A stretch of DNA of 64,000 nucleotides from Bacteroidales bacterium (GCA_017469425.1 JAFUGJ010000025.1:1-64000); one strand, 5' to 3'; shown: positions 54,094 to 62,485, numbered from the stretch's first letter. Numbers and translations: made by a program. The notes: generated by a model not told the origin, from the sequence alone.

Positions 54094-54834
54094 ATGAACG
54101 AAAAGACTTCGGCAAAAGTATTTAACTACTTCATCTTCTTCGGGATGTTGGTTTGCGTGCTCATTGCATCCGTCATCAACATCCGCAACAACCCGGACAA
54201 CACTGCGCTGCAGATTGTGGTGGCAGTGGGAGCAATGTTCGGTGTCACCAGCACCATCCTGGCCGCGCAGGGCAATATCCTGAATTTCGTCATCGGGGCG
54301 CTGGGTGCCGTAATCGAGACTTATGTGCTCTGGAAAAACGGGGTGACTTCGATGTTCCTGCTATATCTGCTGTATTTCATTCCCATGGATGTGGTAGGAT
54401 TCCTTAACTGGCGGAAGAGGGGGGCGAGTGTGCACAAGGAAGTGAAGGCGCAGCGCATGAACGGGCGCAAGTGGCTTTATGTGGCGCTCGGATATATAGT
54501 CGTGGCGGGAGTTGCCTTCTGCATTTCTTATTTTGCCGGGCACAACAATCTCGGTTCGGGAATACCCGCCAAGATGATTACCGACGCGCTTGCCACCTCT
54601 GCGACCATAGTTGCGATAGTGATGATGACCATGGCGTATATGGAGCAGTGGTACATCTGGACTCTCGTAAACATATCCAATATTGTGCTTTGGAGCGTGA
54701 ACCTTGCCACCACGCCGGATTCGGCATATACGGTGGTAATGCTCATCAAATATGCATTCTACCTGCTGAACGGCCTCAATGCCATACGCATCTGGCTGAA
54801 ACTCAGCGCGAAAGAGGAGGATTTGCAAGTATGA
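54094..54834 (+). CDS. pnuC: PnuC-family nicotinamide riboside transporter
   Basis: A 246-aa inner-membrane protein with about seven hydrophobic segments. The PnuC pattern is clear: NILNFVIGALGAVIETYVLW early, LLYFIPMDVVGFLNWRKRG, and EQWYIWTLVNISNIVLW with the conserved substrate-site Trp/Asn residues. It takes up nicotinamide riboside (or a related vitamin) by facilitated diffusion for salvage. No NAD or thiamine riboswitch is recognisable in the 86 nt upstream, so the ligand subtype is not certain. The acpP promoter begins inside its 3' end. Confidence 0.85.
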   Translation: MNEKTSAKVFNYFIFFGMLVCVLIASVINIRNNPDNTALQIVVAVGAMFGVTSTILAAQGNILNFVIGALGAVIETYVLWKNGVTSMFLLYLLYFIPMDVVGFLNWRKRGASVHKEVKAQRMNGRKWLYVALGYIVVAGVAFCISYFAGHNNLGSGIPAKMITDALATSATIVAIVMMTMAYMEQWYIWTLVNISNIVLWSVNLATTPDSAYTVVMLIKYAFYLLNGLNAIRIWLKLSAKEEDLQV

Positions 54835-54852
54835 TTTTTTTTCGTAACTTTG
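54823..54852 (+). promoter_or_regulatory. acpP promoter (TTG-N19-TAACTTTG)
   Basis: TTG at 54823-54825, 19-nt spacer, TAACTTTG at 54845-54852; it overlaps the last 12 nt of pnuC. The leader to ATG 54903 is about 45 nt. Confidence 0.8.
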
Positions 54853-54902
54853 CATTCGCCTTTAGACGAAAGTACTAAAATTAAACACTAAATATTCAAA
54901 TT

Positions 54903-55157
54903 ATGAACTACGAAGAAATCGTAAAGAAAGTGAAGGCTATCATCGTCGACAAACTCGGCGCAGAGCCCTCCGAGGTTACCGAGACCGCTAACTTCACCAA
55001 CGACCTTGGTGCAGATTCTCTTGATACCGTTGAGCTCCTCATGGAGTTTGAGAAAGAATTCGGCGTTAAGATTCCCGATGAGGAAACCAGCACCATCGCA
55101 ACCGTAGCCGACGCTATCGCAAAGGTTGCCGAGAAGCTTGGTGTTCAGGCTGAGTAA
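54903..55157 (+). CDS. acpP: Acyl carrier protein
   Basis: The 84-aa acidic protein carries fatty acyl chains on a phosphopantetheine attached to the Ser of [17 protein letters not shown]. It is flanked by its own promoter and a strong terminator, so it is monocistronic; fabF, usually next to acpP, is not here. Confidence 0.97.
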   Translation: MNYEEIVKKVKAIIVDKLGAEPSEVTETANFTNDLGADSLDTVELLMEFEKEFGVKIPDEETSTIATVADAIAKVAEKLGVQAE

Positions 55158-55181
55158 TCTTCTACAAGACAGAAAATCGAA

Positions 55182-55210
55182 AGGCTGCCCCGAAAGGCAG
55201 CCTGTTTTTT
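55182..55210 (+). terminator. Rho-independent terminator of acpP
   Basis: Perfect 8-bp GC-rich stem AGGCTGCC/GGCAGCCT (55182-55189, 55196-55203), 6-nt loop CCGAAA, then GTTTTTT. Confidence 0.92.
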
Positions 55211-55232
55211 GTTCCGGACCGTGGTCTTTCCT

Positions 55233-56267
55233 TTACAGGAGTTCGCCAAGGGTCTTTTGCAGTCCTTCTCCGCGCAGGCCCTCACCTCGTTTGACGATGG
55301 TGCCGTCGGGGCCGAAGAGAATCAGGTGCGGAATTCCCTCGATGCCGTAGATGTCGGTGGGAATTCGCTGTGCATTGATAATCTGGTTCCATACCACGCC
55401 GAGTTCTTCGGCCGCCTTCACCGTTTCAGCAGGCTTGTTCCATACAGCAACGCTGAGGATGTCGAACTTGTCGCCCTTATACTTCTCGTAGGCTGCCTTG
55501 ATGTTGGGAATCTCCCTCTTGCAGGGGCCGCACCAGCTTGCCCAGAAATCAACAAGGATGTATTTGCCCTTGCCCACATAGTCGGAGAGTTTTGCAACGC
55601 TCCCGTCGGGCTGGGTGATTTCGAAGTCGGTAAACATGGCTCCGGGCTGGGTGCCTTTGCGTTTCTCAATTCCCGCCTGAAGTCTCTGCAGGTCATCGTT
55701 GGCTTCGATGAGTTTAGGCGAGAGTGTTCCAATCAGCTCGTCAAGTTCGGCATCTTCAACCTGTCCCGTGAGCAGGGTTATGGCGCTGGCTCCAAGCACA
55801 TTGTCGGTATTGGCGGCCACAGTTTCCTTCAGCTTTGCCACAAAGGCGTCTGTGAGTTCGGCGTCAAGTTCGGCGCTCATCTCGCCTGCGCGCACTTTTT
55901 CCGAGTAATCTTTCATGAAGCCGTCATACCATTTTTCCATTGCCGTCACGCGTGACTGGATGGACCCCTCCTTGGAAGAAGTGACGATGTTTGCATCTTC
56001 GTCCTCGCGGAAGTCGAAAGTGATGGTGCTGCCGTCGGACACGAAGGATTCTTTGAACTCATCGGCGGCAAGATAACTGAAGGAGGTGACATTCACGGGA
56101 ACGGAGCCTTTGAACTGTCCGTCGGTAACGGCAAGCGTGTAGTCCTGCCCGGCAACGCTGACAACTACCTGGTCAGTGCCTTCAGGAACCGAGCCCTTTA
56201 CGGTAGTGCCATTGCTGCATGCCGCTGCAATCAATGTGGCAGTGGCGAAAAGGATGTATTTTTTCAT
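55233..56267 (-). CDS. TlpA-like thioredoxin-domain lipoprotein
   Basis: A 344-aa periplasmic-facing lipoprotein (lipobox LIAAAC, Cys17). Residues about 22-95 are a beta-rich DUF4369-like domain, 100-200 a helical linker, and 205-344 a TlpA/ResA-type thioredoxin fold with the redox pair Cys246/Cys249 in DFWASWCGPCKREIPN and the cis-Pro loop GIEGIPHLILF. It probably acts as a thiol-disulfide oxidoreductase; the target protein is unknown. It is third in a minus-strand unit after the starch-synthase-like and DUF4270 genes (12 nt from the latter). Confidence 0.88.
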   Translation of the reverse strand: MKKYILFATATLIAAACSNGTTVKGSVPEGTDQVVVSVAGQDYTLAVTDGQFKGSVPVNVTSFSYLAADEFKESFVSDGSTITFDFREDEDANIVTSSKEGSIQSRVTAMEKWYDGFMKDYSEKVRAGEMSAELDAELTDAFVAKLKETVAANTDNVLGASAITLLTGQVEDAELDELIGTLSPKLIEANDDLQRLQAGIEKRKGTQPGAMFTDFEITQPDGSVAKLSDYVGKGKYILVDFWASWCGPCKREIPNIKAAYEKYKGDKFDILSVAVWNKPAETVKAAEELGVVWNQIINAQRIPTDIYGIEGIPHLILFGPDGTIVKRGEGLRGEGLQKTLGELL

Positions 56268-56279
56268 ATAGAGAAAGAT

Positions 56280-57932
56280 TTATTCGTTCGGGATGGAGTA
56301 GGTGAAGCTGAAACTCGGACGCATATCCTCTTCTGCCGCTTCGGGGCCGTGAAGCTTGCAATAATAGTAGCGGTCGCGGTCAAGATTCGCACTCGAAGAA
56401 GTGGAGGTGCTGGAACTTCCGTACATCTGTGCCATGAGGGCGTAGTTGTAGTAATTGGAATATCCATAGCTGCCGTATCCGCCGTAACCTCCGTAACCAT
56501 AGCCTCCGTATCCGCCATACATGTTGCCCATATAGCTCTGGTAGGCCAGGTAGTTGTAGTACTCGCTGAGCTCGGAGTTGCCGGAGGTGGTGGTTACCAC
56601 TATGTCGTTGTGCATGATGAGCATCCAGATGTCATAACTGCCGTTCAGCAACTGTGCATTGTCGTCGTCGAGCTGGATGAGGCTTTGCAGGTGGTAGGTT
56701 ATGTCCGGTGAATAGCTCATGCGGGAAAGATGCCTGTTGCCCTGGTCCTCATTGCTGTCGGAAGCATCGGTAAGGCCCATGAAACTTACATTGCCGTCGT
56801 CGGATACGATGCGGCAGGTGGGGCTGAGGATTTCGGGAATCTTATACAGGGTCTCGAATTTCTCGTCGGGAGCAAAATATTGCATGGTGATGCTGGCCTT
56901 GTTGATAACCGCTTTCTTGGGGTCGTGCCCGTTGGCTGCGATTATTGCCATCGCGGTGTCGCGCAGCATCTTGGCGGAGAACACGGGCTTGACACCGGCC
57001 CCGCCGGTGGCGTATAGATACTCGCCGGCATTTCCGGCAAGGGAGGCGGTGGCGTCGCTGGTGACATTTGCGCAGTACTGGGGGAAGCTGCCGGTGCCGC
57101 TGTTGGTGAACAGCGAATCCAGGTCGTAGAAATCAGTTGCGGAGAAGTAGAAGAAAAGTGTGGAGTCCTTGTTTACGCTTTCTCCGTCCACGGTCCATGT
57201 GGAATTGAATTTGAGTTCGGCCACATTGCCTTTGATATAGCCGTAGTCTGAATCGTAGTCCAGCTGCAGGTCGTAGATGTTGAACCTTCCGCCCTGGCCT
57301 TCAGGCTCGTTGGTGCTGATGTAGATGCCGGGGAACCTGGCGGTGTACAGGGTCATGTCGGCAAGTTCTTCAGGGGTGATTGTAAGATACTTTTCCCCGA
57401 ATTCCCTGGTAAAGTTGAATGAGAGGGAGTCGCTGCCGTTGATGAGGGGGATATTGGTGGTAACCAGATCGCTGCCGTGGGCGGGAGTGGAGTTGCAGTA
57501 GGTTTTGTAGTCGGGGTCGAGGGCTTCCGAAAGTTCGTACACGAACACATTTTGCAGAATCTTGCTCTGGTTGAGGCTGCTGACCGACACCGAGTCCAGG
57601 GTTGCGGAAAAATGGAAGCTCTTGAAAACGGGATTGGTGCCGTAGTCGAGTTCGTCCAGGAACATGGGCACGAGCGTGATGCAGCTGCTGCGGGTGCTGA
57701 GCCCGAGTTCGCTGTCGTCGCGGATGGAGCCGATTGTGATGCGGGTGGATGAATAGGCGGACAGGCTGTCGGCGACTTTCATTTTTACCGGGATGTGGAC
57801 AGGGTCCGGAGAGACTACTTTATAGCTGTGGCTGACGGGAATCATGCTTCCGCCAAGCTCGTTGTTCTTTGAAACGCATCCTGCACAGGCGACTACCGCC
57901 GCTGCGAGGACCGGTATCCATCTGAATTTCAT
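56280..57932 (-). CDS. DUF4270 lipoprotein with Gly/Tyr-rich insert
   Basis: A 550-aa lipoprotein (signal ending AAAVVACAGC) of the Bacteroidota DUF4270 family, which is typically encoded beside a short glycogen/starch-synthase-like gene, as here (3 nt). Motifs: GSIRDDSELGLSTRSSCITL at the N-terminal side and DITYHLQSLI plus NGSYDIWMLI near the C-terminus. An unusual low-complexity block rich in YGGYG units, followed by a Ser/Thr run (encoded at about 56390-56525), interrupts the last domain. Function is unknown; surface or outer-membrane location is likely. Confidence 0.85.
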   Translation of the reverse strand: MKFRWIPVLAAAVVACAGCVSKNNELGGSMIPVSHSYKVVSPDPVHIPVKMKVADSLSAYSSTRITIGSIRDDSELGLSTRSSCITLVPMFLDELDYGTNPVFKSFHFSATLDSVSVSSLNQSKILQNVFVYELSEALDPDYKTYCNSTPAHGSDLVTTNIPLINGSDSLSFNFTREFGEKYLTITPEELADMTLYTARFPGIYISTNEPEGQGGRFNIYDLQLDYDSDYGYIKGNVAELKFNSTWTVDGESVNKDSTLFFYFSATDFYDLDSLFTNSGTGSFPQYCANVTSDATASLAGNAGEYLYATGGAGVKPVFSAKMLRDTAMAIIAANGHDPKKAVINKASITMQYFAPDEKFETLYKIPEILSPTCRIVSDDGNVSFMGLTDASDSNEDQGNRHLSRMSYSPDITYHLQSLIQLDDDNAQLLNGSYDIWMLIMHNDIVVTTTSGNSELSEYYNYLAYQSYMGNMYGGYGGYGYGGYGGYGSYGYSNYYNYALMAQMYGSSSTSTSSSANLDRDRYYYCKLHGPEAAEEDMRPSFSFTYSIPNE

Positions 57933-57935
57933 TTC

Positions 57936-58754
57936 TTACAACTTGTCATAAAGGGCATTGTATTCGTCGATGTAGCTGCCATCCTCCATTGCCTGGGCAT
58001 TATAGGGAAGAATGGGGAGCTTGCGGCTCTTGCAATACTTCACAAGCTTGGGATCAATGTCCGGCGACCCAAGGATGATTCCATCGGCGAACTTCGCAGC
58101 CGTTTCAGCAAGTTTTATGCCATTTGCGGCGGTGCTGACCGGCAGGTCGGCGGCCTTCAGGCTGCCGGTGGCCGCCTTCTTTGCAAAATCGGACGAAAAG
58201 CTCAGCGAAGCGGAATCATCATAGAGCGAGAGCACTACCTTGCTGGAAGCAAAAATAGGATCGTCCTTATATGCGAGCTTGAGATAGGCTGGCACAAGGT
58301 GGGTAATCCATCCCTGGCAGTGGATGATGTCCGGAGCCCAGCGCAGCTTCTTTACGGTTTCGAGCACGCCCTTGGCAAAGAAGATAGCCCTTTCGTCATT
58401 GTCGGAGAAAAACTTGCCGTCGGCATCGGCATATATGGCTTTGCGCTTGAAATAGTCTTCGTTGTCGATGAAATACACCTGGACCCGGGCAGCGGGAATG
58501 GATGCAACCTTGATGACAAGGGGCCGGTCCACATCCCCGATGATGATGTTGATGCCCGACAGGCGTATGACTTCGTGCAGTTGATTTTTGCGTTCGTTGA
58601 TGCAACCGAAGCGGGGCATGAAGGAACGGATTTCCTTTTTTCGTTCCTGAATCCCCTGGGGGAGCATCCTTCCTATCTTAGAGATTTCATTCTCAGGGAG
58701 ATAAGGAAAAATCTCCGAGTTTACGAACAAGACTTTTTGCATACTGTCGGCCAT
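57936..58754 (-). CDS. Short starch/glycogen synthase-like protein (GT5 N-terminal domain only)
   Basis: The product is about 272 aa and corresponds to the N-terminal Rossmann-like half of GT5 synthases: KVLFVNSEIFPYLPENEISK, RSFMPRFGCINERKNQLHEV, PDIIHCQGWITHLVPAYLK. The C-terminal ADP-glucose-binding half is absent, as in the short Bacteroidota homologues, so glycogen synthesis by this protein alone is doubtful. ATG 58754 or 58742 (MQKVLF) is the likely start; a TTG further upstream is less credible. TATCTTTG at 58787-58780 is its likely -7 element. Confidence 0.8.
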   Translation of the reverse strand: MADSMQKVLFVNSEIFPYLPENEISKIGRMLPQGIQERKKEIRSFMPRFGCINERKNQLHEVIRLSGINIIIGDVDRPLVIKVASIPAARVQVYFIDNEDYFKRKAIYADADGKFFSDNDERAIFFAKGVLETVKKLRWAPDIIHCQGWITHLVPAYLKLAYKDDPIFASSKVVLSLYDDSASLSFSSDFAKKAATGSLKAADLPVSTAANGIKLAETAAKFADGIILGSPDIDPKLVKYCKSRKLPILPYNAQAMEDGSYIDEYNALYDKL

Positions 58755-58779
58755 ACCGTTCAAAAAAATTCGATTTGAA

Positions 58780-58787
58780 CAAAGATA
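58780..58787 (-). promoter_or_regulatory. -7 element (TATCTTTG) of the starch-synthase-like gene
   Basis: Perfect TAnnTTTG on the minus strand, 25 nt before ATG 58754, in the region divergent with ftsX. No clear -33 TTG. Confidence 0.5.
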
Positions 58788-58798
58788 CGAAATTTTTT

Positions 58799-58826
58799 TT
58801 GAAATATTGATTATTCACTATATTTG
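58799..58826 (+). promoter_or_regulatory. ftsX promoter (TTG-N17-TATATTTG)
   Basis: TATATTTG at 58819-58826 with a TTG at 58799-58801; the 17-nt spacer is slightly short. The ATG follows at 58844. Confidence 0.55.
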
Positions 58827-58843
58827 AATCAATTTCCGTGATT

Positions 58844-59722
58844 ATGCCTAAAGCTGAAAAGAAAATTATGAAAAGGCGGATGACCGGCGCTTATGTGTCG
58901 TCGGTCGTGAGCATCAGCCTTGTGCTGATGCTGGTGGGAGTAGCCTCTGCGCTCATCGTAAATGCCAAGAGAGTAAGCGATTACTTCAAAGAGAGCGTGC
59001 AGGTTTCGCTTCTTCTGAGCCCTTCGGTGAGCGACGATGCCGCAACCGTGCTTGCATCCTCCATTGAGAAGGAAGCCTTCGTCAAATCGGCCACCGTAGT
59101 CGGCAAGGCACAGGGAGAAAAGGAGCTGAAGGATATGCTCGGGGAGGATTTTCTTTCCGTATTCGAATCGGCTCCCGTGCCCGTGTCTGTGGATCTCGGC
59201 CTGAAAGCCGATTATGTGAGCGCCGACAGTCTTGCGAAGATTATCCCCTTGCTGGAGGCCATTCCGGAGGTGGATGAGGTCGAGAGCCGCCAGTCGCTGG
59301 TGGAAGCGCTGAATAAAAATCTGTCCGGCATCTCGCTTGTGCTCGGCATCTTCATCCTGCTGATGCTGTTCATCTCGTTCATCCTTATCGGAAATACGGT
59401 GCGTCTCGGACTTCACGCCCGTCGTTTCACTATCCATACCATGCGCCTGGTGGGAGCCACCAGGGCTTTTATCCGCAAACCCTTCATCCGTTCCGCCATC
59501 GTGCAGGGGGTCGTTTCGGCATTGCTTGCAATAGCCGTGCTGGCAGGGGTGGCCCTTTTCATCCGCCGCTCCTTCCCCCAGCTGTTCTCAATCTTCAGCC
59601 CTGAGCTGCTTTGCGCGGTGGGCGTGTTCATCCTGCTTTTCGGAGTGTTCATCTGCGTGGTGGCCACCTGGAGCGTAGTGAACCGCCTGTCCTATGCCGG
59701 AGAGGATGATTTATACTATTAA
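58844..59722 (+). CDS. ftsX: Cell division protein FtsX
   Basis: The 292-aa membrane component of FtsEX, which activates peptidoglycan hydrolases at the septum. It has one N-terminal transmembrane segment (about 17-38), an extracellular domain (about 40-165), and three more segments (about 170-195, 220-245, 258-285). The family's NTVRLGLHARRFTIHTMRLV motif, which couples to the ATPase FtsE, is present. ATG 58844 is preferred to GTG 58838. ftsE is not adjacent; the order ftsX-DUF3098-uppP is usual in Bacteroidota. Confidence 0.92.
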   Translation: MPKAEKKIMKRRMTGAYVSSVVSISLVLMLVGVASALIVNAKRVSDYFKESVQVSLLLSPSVSDDAATVLASSIEKEAFVKSATVVGKAQGEKELKDMLGEDFLSVFESAPVPVSVDLGLKADYVSADSLAKIIPLLEAIPEVDEVESRQSLVEALNKNLSGISLVLGIFILLMLFISFILIGNTVRLGLHARRFTIHTMRLVGATRAFIRKPFIRSAIVQGVVSALLAIAVLAGVALFIRRSFPQLFSIFSPELLCAVGVFILLFGVFICVVATWSVVNRLSYAGEDDLYY

Positions 59723-59735
59723 TAACTGTTCAGAT

Positions 59736-59975
59736 ATGAATGATATGCCACTTTCCCGCAACGGCCTGCGCCTGCTTATCGCAGGGGTGCTTGTGATGCT
59801 TGCGGGCTTTATCCTGATGACCGGGGCCGGGCCCAAGGACCCCCGGGTTTTCAATTATGCCATGTTTGATTTCCGCCGTCTGGTGGCGGCACCGGTCGTG
59901 ATTCTGGCCGGAGTGGTTACCTGCGTGGTGGCCATACTCCGCAAGGATGCCGGTGAAAGCGGAGAGGAGGAATAG
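59736..59975 (+). CDS. DUF3098 small membrane protein
   Basis: A 79-aa protein with two transmembrane segments (about 10-28 and 45-65) and the family pattern AGFILMTGAGPKDPRVFNYA between them. It is regularly found between ftsX and uppP in Bacteroidota, and a role in the envelope is inferred only from that. ATG 59736 is chosen because an earlier in-frame start overlaps ftsX. uppP follows after 2 nt. Confidence 0.85.
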   Translation: MNDMPLSRNGLRLLIAGVLVMLAGFILMTGAGPKDPRVFNYAMFDFRRLVAAPVVILAGVVTCVVAILRKDAGESGEEE

Positions 59976-59977
59976 GG

Positions 59978-60775
59978 ATGGAGTGGTTTGAAGCGCTTAT
60001 CCTCGGTATAGTTCAGGGGCTTACCGAGTTTCTGCCGGTGAGCAGCAGCGGGCATCTTACCATAGGGCGCGAGCTTCTTGGGGTGGAAGCCTCGCAGGAC
60101 CTGGTGTTCGAAGTGACGGTACATGCCGCCACGGTGCTCAGCACCATCGTAGTGTTCCGTAAAGAGATTTGGAAGCTGCTCCGGGGATTTTTCAAGTTCA
60201 AGATGAACGACGAGACCGATTATCTACTGAAGATTGCCCTTTCCATGGTTCCGGTGTTCATCGTGGGCGTGTTCTTCAAGGATTATGTGGAAGCGCTGTT
60301 CTCCTCGCTGTTGGTGGTAGGAATCGCCTTGCTGGTAACGGCGCTGCTGCTGTTTTTCTCCGATTACGCATCGAAGAAGGTGCAGAACGGCAACACGGCG
60401 CGCAATGGCATCAAATGGTGGCAGGCTTTCGTGGTGGGAATAGGTCAGGCAGTGGCGGTGATTCCGGGGCTTTCCCGTTCCGGCACCACCATTTCCACGG
60501 GTTTGCTCTGCGGAGTGAAGCGCGAGGTGATGGCGCAGTTCTCTTTCCTGATGGTGCTCATCCCCATCCTGGGCGAAACCTTCCTCAGCCTTGTGGGAGG
60601 GGAGATGGCGGCATCGTCGATAGGTGCGCTTCCACTTCTCATTGGCTTCCTTTCCGCATTCGTGTCGGGGCTTTTCGCCTGCAAAGTGATGATTGCCCTG
60701 GTGCGCAGGGCCCGCCTCAGCTGGTTCGCCCTTTATTGCGCCATAGTCGGAATTCTGGTGATAATATTCGCATAG
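59978..60775 (+). CDS. uppP: Undecaprenyl-diphosphatase
   Basis: The 265-aa BacA-type membrane phosphatase recycles the undecaprenyl carrier and can confer bacitracin tolerance. Signature motifs: GIVQGLTEFLPVSSSGHLTI (with catalytic Glu and Ser/His) and PGLSRSGTTISTGLLCG (with the key Arg). It has about eight hydrophobic segments. It is 3 nt before lpxH. Confidence 0.95.
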   Translation: MEWFEALILGIVQGLTEFLPVSSSGHLTIGRELLGVEASQDLVFEVTVHAATVLSTIVVFRKEIWKLLRGFFKFKMNDETDYLLKIALSMVPVFIVGVFFKDYVEALFSSLLVVGIALLVTALLLFFSDYASKKVQNGNTARNGIKWWQAFVVGIGQAVAVIPGLSRSGTTISTGLLCGVKREVMAQFSFLMVLIPILGETFLSLVGGEMAASSIGALPLLIGFLSAFVSGLFACKVMIALVRRARLSWFALYCAIVGILVIIFA

Positions 60776-60778
60776 CCG

Positions 60779-61507
60779 ATGACGCGGAACAAAGTTTATT
60801 TCGTGGCCGATGTGCATCTCGGGCTCAAGGCTGGCGACCCTGCCGGACGCGAGCGGAGATTCGTGAGCTGGCTGAAGAGCCTGCCGGTGCAGGAAACAAG
60901 CGCCCTGTATCTTCTTGGTGACATCTGGGATTTCTGGTATGAATACCGCGATGTGGTGCCCCGCGAGGGAACCAGGGTGATTGCCGAACTCATCCGCCTG
61001 ATGGATGAGGGGGTGGAGGTTGTGTTCTTTCCCGGCAACCACGACATCTGGTGCTACAATTACTTCGAAAGCTTGGGGATACGCAAGCTGCAGCAACCCC
61101 AGAGGGTTGAAATCGGGGGCAGGCGCTTTCTTCTCGGCCATGGCGATGCCCTGGGAGGGGCGGCTTTCGGATACCGCATCATGCTCTGGGCTTTCCACAA
61201 CCGCGTGCTCCAGAAGCTGTTCAGCACCCTTCATCCCTGGTTTGCCTTCCGTTTCGGTACCGACTGGAGCAATTCCAACCGCCGCAAGCACGGGGGCTAC
61301 AAGTTCAGGGGGGCGGAGGAGCCTTTGTATAAATTCTGTGTGGAGCAGTGCGCGGCCCAGCCTGCCGACTATTGCATATTCGGGCATTTCCACGATTCGG
61401 TGGACCTTACCCTTCCCGGTGGGGAAAGGCTGATTGTGCTGAAAGACTGGATTGGAGGCGGGGAGCATTTCGCCTGCTTTGACGGAGAGACCCTTGCCGT
61501 GGTCTAA
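60779..61507 (+). CDS. lpxH: UDP-2,3-diacylglucosamine diphosphatase
   Basis: The 242-aa metallophosphoesterase forms lipid X in the lipid A pathway on the inner membrane face. Metal motifs occur in order: DVHLGLK, GDIWDFW, GNHDIW, GHGDALGG and GHFHDSVD. It indicates a lipid A-containing outer membrane. The last 4 nt overlap the convergent DUF4294 gene. Confidence 0.9.
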   Translation: MTRNKVYFVADVHLGLKAGDPAGRERRFVSWLKSLPVQETSALYLLGDIWDFWYEYRDVVPREGTRVIAELIRLMDEGVEVVFFPGNHDIWCYNYFESLGIRKLQQPQRVEIGGRRFLLGHGDALGGAAFGYRIMLWAFHNRVLQKLFSTLHPWFAFRFGTDWSNSNRRKHGGYKFRGAEEPLYKFCVEQCAAQPADYCIFGHFHDSVDLTLPGGERLIVLKDWIGGGEHFACFDGETLAVV

Positions 61508-62256
61508 AGCATTTCCTTGGCTTCTTTCATGCTCTTTCGCATGAGTTCAGCTTCTTCGGCCCGCCTGCGTTTGTCCTCGCGGGTCTTTACCGTACTTTTC
61601 AGATGCTCGCGCTTGATTACGGTTTTACGGGGATACTCGAAAAATACCGAGTAGTAGAATTCATCCCATTCCCCTGAATTCCACTTGTTTACAAGTTGTT
61701 CGGTCCGGGCATCGGCTCCTTCCGGGTCGTAGCGCCGCTTGAGGTTCTGCCCGAAGAGTTTGGCTATCATCTGCCAGAATTTGGCGGAGAAAGTGCTTCG
61801 GTATTCCTTTATGATTTCGTAGGGCGGAATCCCGCATTCGCGGTCCACCAGGCGCATCAGCAGCACTCCCTGCGAGATGGTCATGTTCTTTATGTCCTTG
61901 CCGAAGATTTCGAATAGCTCGAACATCACATCCCGGGTGTATGCGTTTCGCTGGCTTCGCTTCGTGGCGTCGGCGGCAATCACGCTGTCCACCTGCGCCA
62001 TCATCTTGCTTCCCGCCAGGGCGTAGGGATACACTTTATTGAAGTTGTAGATGAGCTTGTACTGCCTCCGCCAGTCGCCCTTGCTCATTTTCGTGCCCCG
62101 GGGCATCACCCAGATGGGGTCGATGGAGTCAACGAAGACCGTGTCGCCATTCTCCACGATGTAGAGCATGGGCACGCCATCCTTGTTTTTCTTCTTCTGG
62201 CCCTGGGCGCCGAGGCATAGCATCAGGCAGGCCAGCATGAGCATCCATTTTTTCAC
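61504..62256 (-). CDS. DUF4294 family protein
   Basis: The 250-aa product has a signal peptide (LMLACLMLCLGAQG), then NGDTVFVDSIDPIWVMPRG, a conserved WRRQYKLIYNFNKVYPYALAGS segment (split here for clarity: YKLIYNFNKVYPYA), an ISQGVLLMRLVDRECGIPPY block and a highly charged Lys/Arg/Glu C-terminal helix. It is probably periplasmic. Function is unknown; the family is confined to Bacteroidota. Start is GTG 62256, five nt after a TATCTTTG box. Confidence 0.85.
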   Translation of the reverse strand: MKKWMLMLACLMLCLGAQGQKKKNKDGVPMLYIVENGDTVFVDSIDPIWVMPRGTKMSKGDWRRQYKLIYNFNKVYPYALAGSKMMAQVDSVIAADATKRSQRNAYTRDVMFELFEIFGKDIKNMTISQGVLLMRLVDRECGIPPYEIIKEYRSTFSAKFWQMIAKLFGQNLKRRYDPEGADARTEQLVNKWNSGEWDEFYYSVFFEYPRKTVIKREHLKSTVKTREDKRRRAEEAELMRKSMKEAKEML

Positions 62257-62261
62257 GGTCG

Positions 62262-62269
62262 CAAAGATA
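62262..62269 (-). promoter_or_regulatory. -7 element (TATCTTTG) of the DUF4294 gene
   Basis: A perfect box ends 5 nt before the GTG start at 62256, giving a predicted leaderless mRNA. No -33 TTG at the usual spacing. Confidence 0.5.
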
Positions 62270-62368
62270 CGAAAATATTTTTTGTCCGAATTTGTAAAGT
62301 GTTGAAAATTGTAAACTTGACTATCATTTTTTCGTGTCGAAAATGTGTTGATTTTTTTGCGAAAAGCC

Positions 62369-62398
62369 TTGTTGGTTCAAAGATTTTTTGTATCTTTG
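62369..62398 (+). promoter_or_regulatory. Promoter of the rplP ribosomal operon (TTG-N19-TATCTTTG)
   Basis: TTG at 62369-62371, 19-nt spacer, TATCTTTG at 62391-62398. The sequence after it, CATCCCAAAAAT, closely resembles the start of the rplC transcript (CAGCCCCAAAAAT). The leader is about 80 nt and A+T-rich. Confidence 0.8.
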
Positions 62399-62485
62399 CA
62401 TCCCAAAAATCCGCGATATAATAGCGTAAAACGCTGAATATCAACGATTTAAGACGAAAATAATTAATTTTAAAGTAATATTGAG

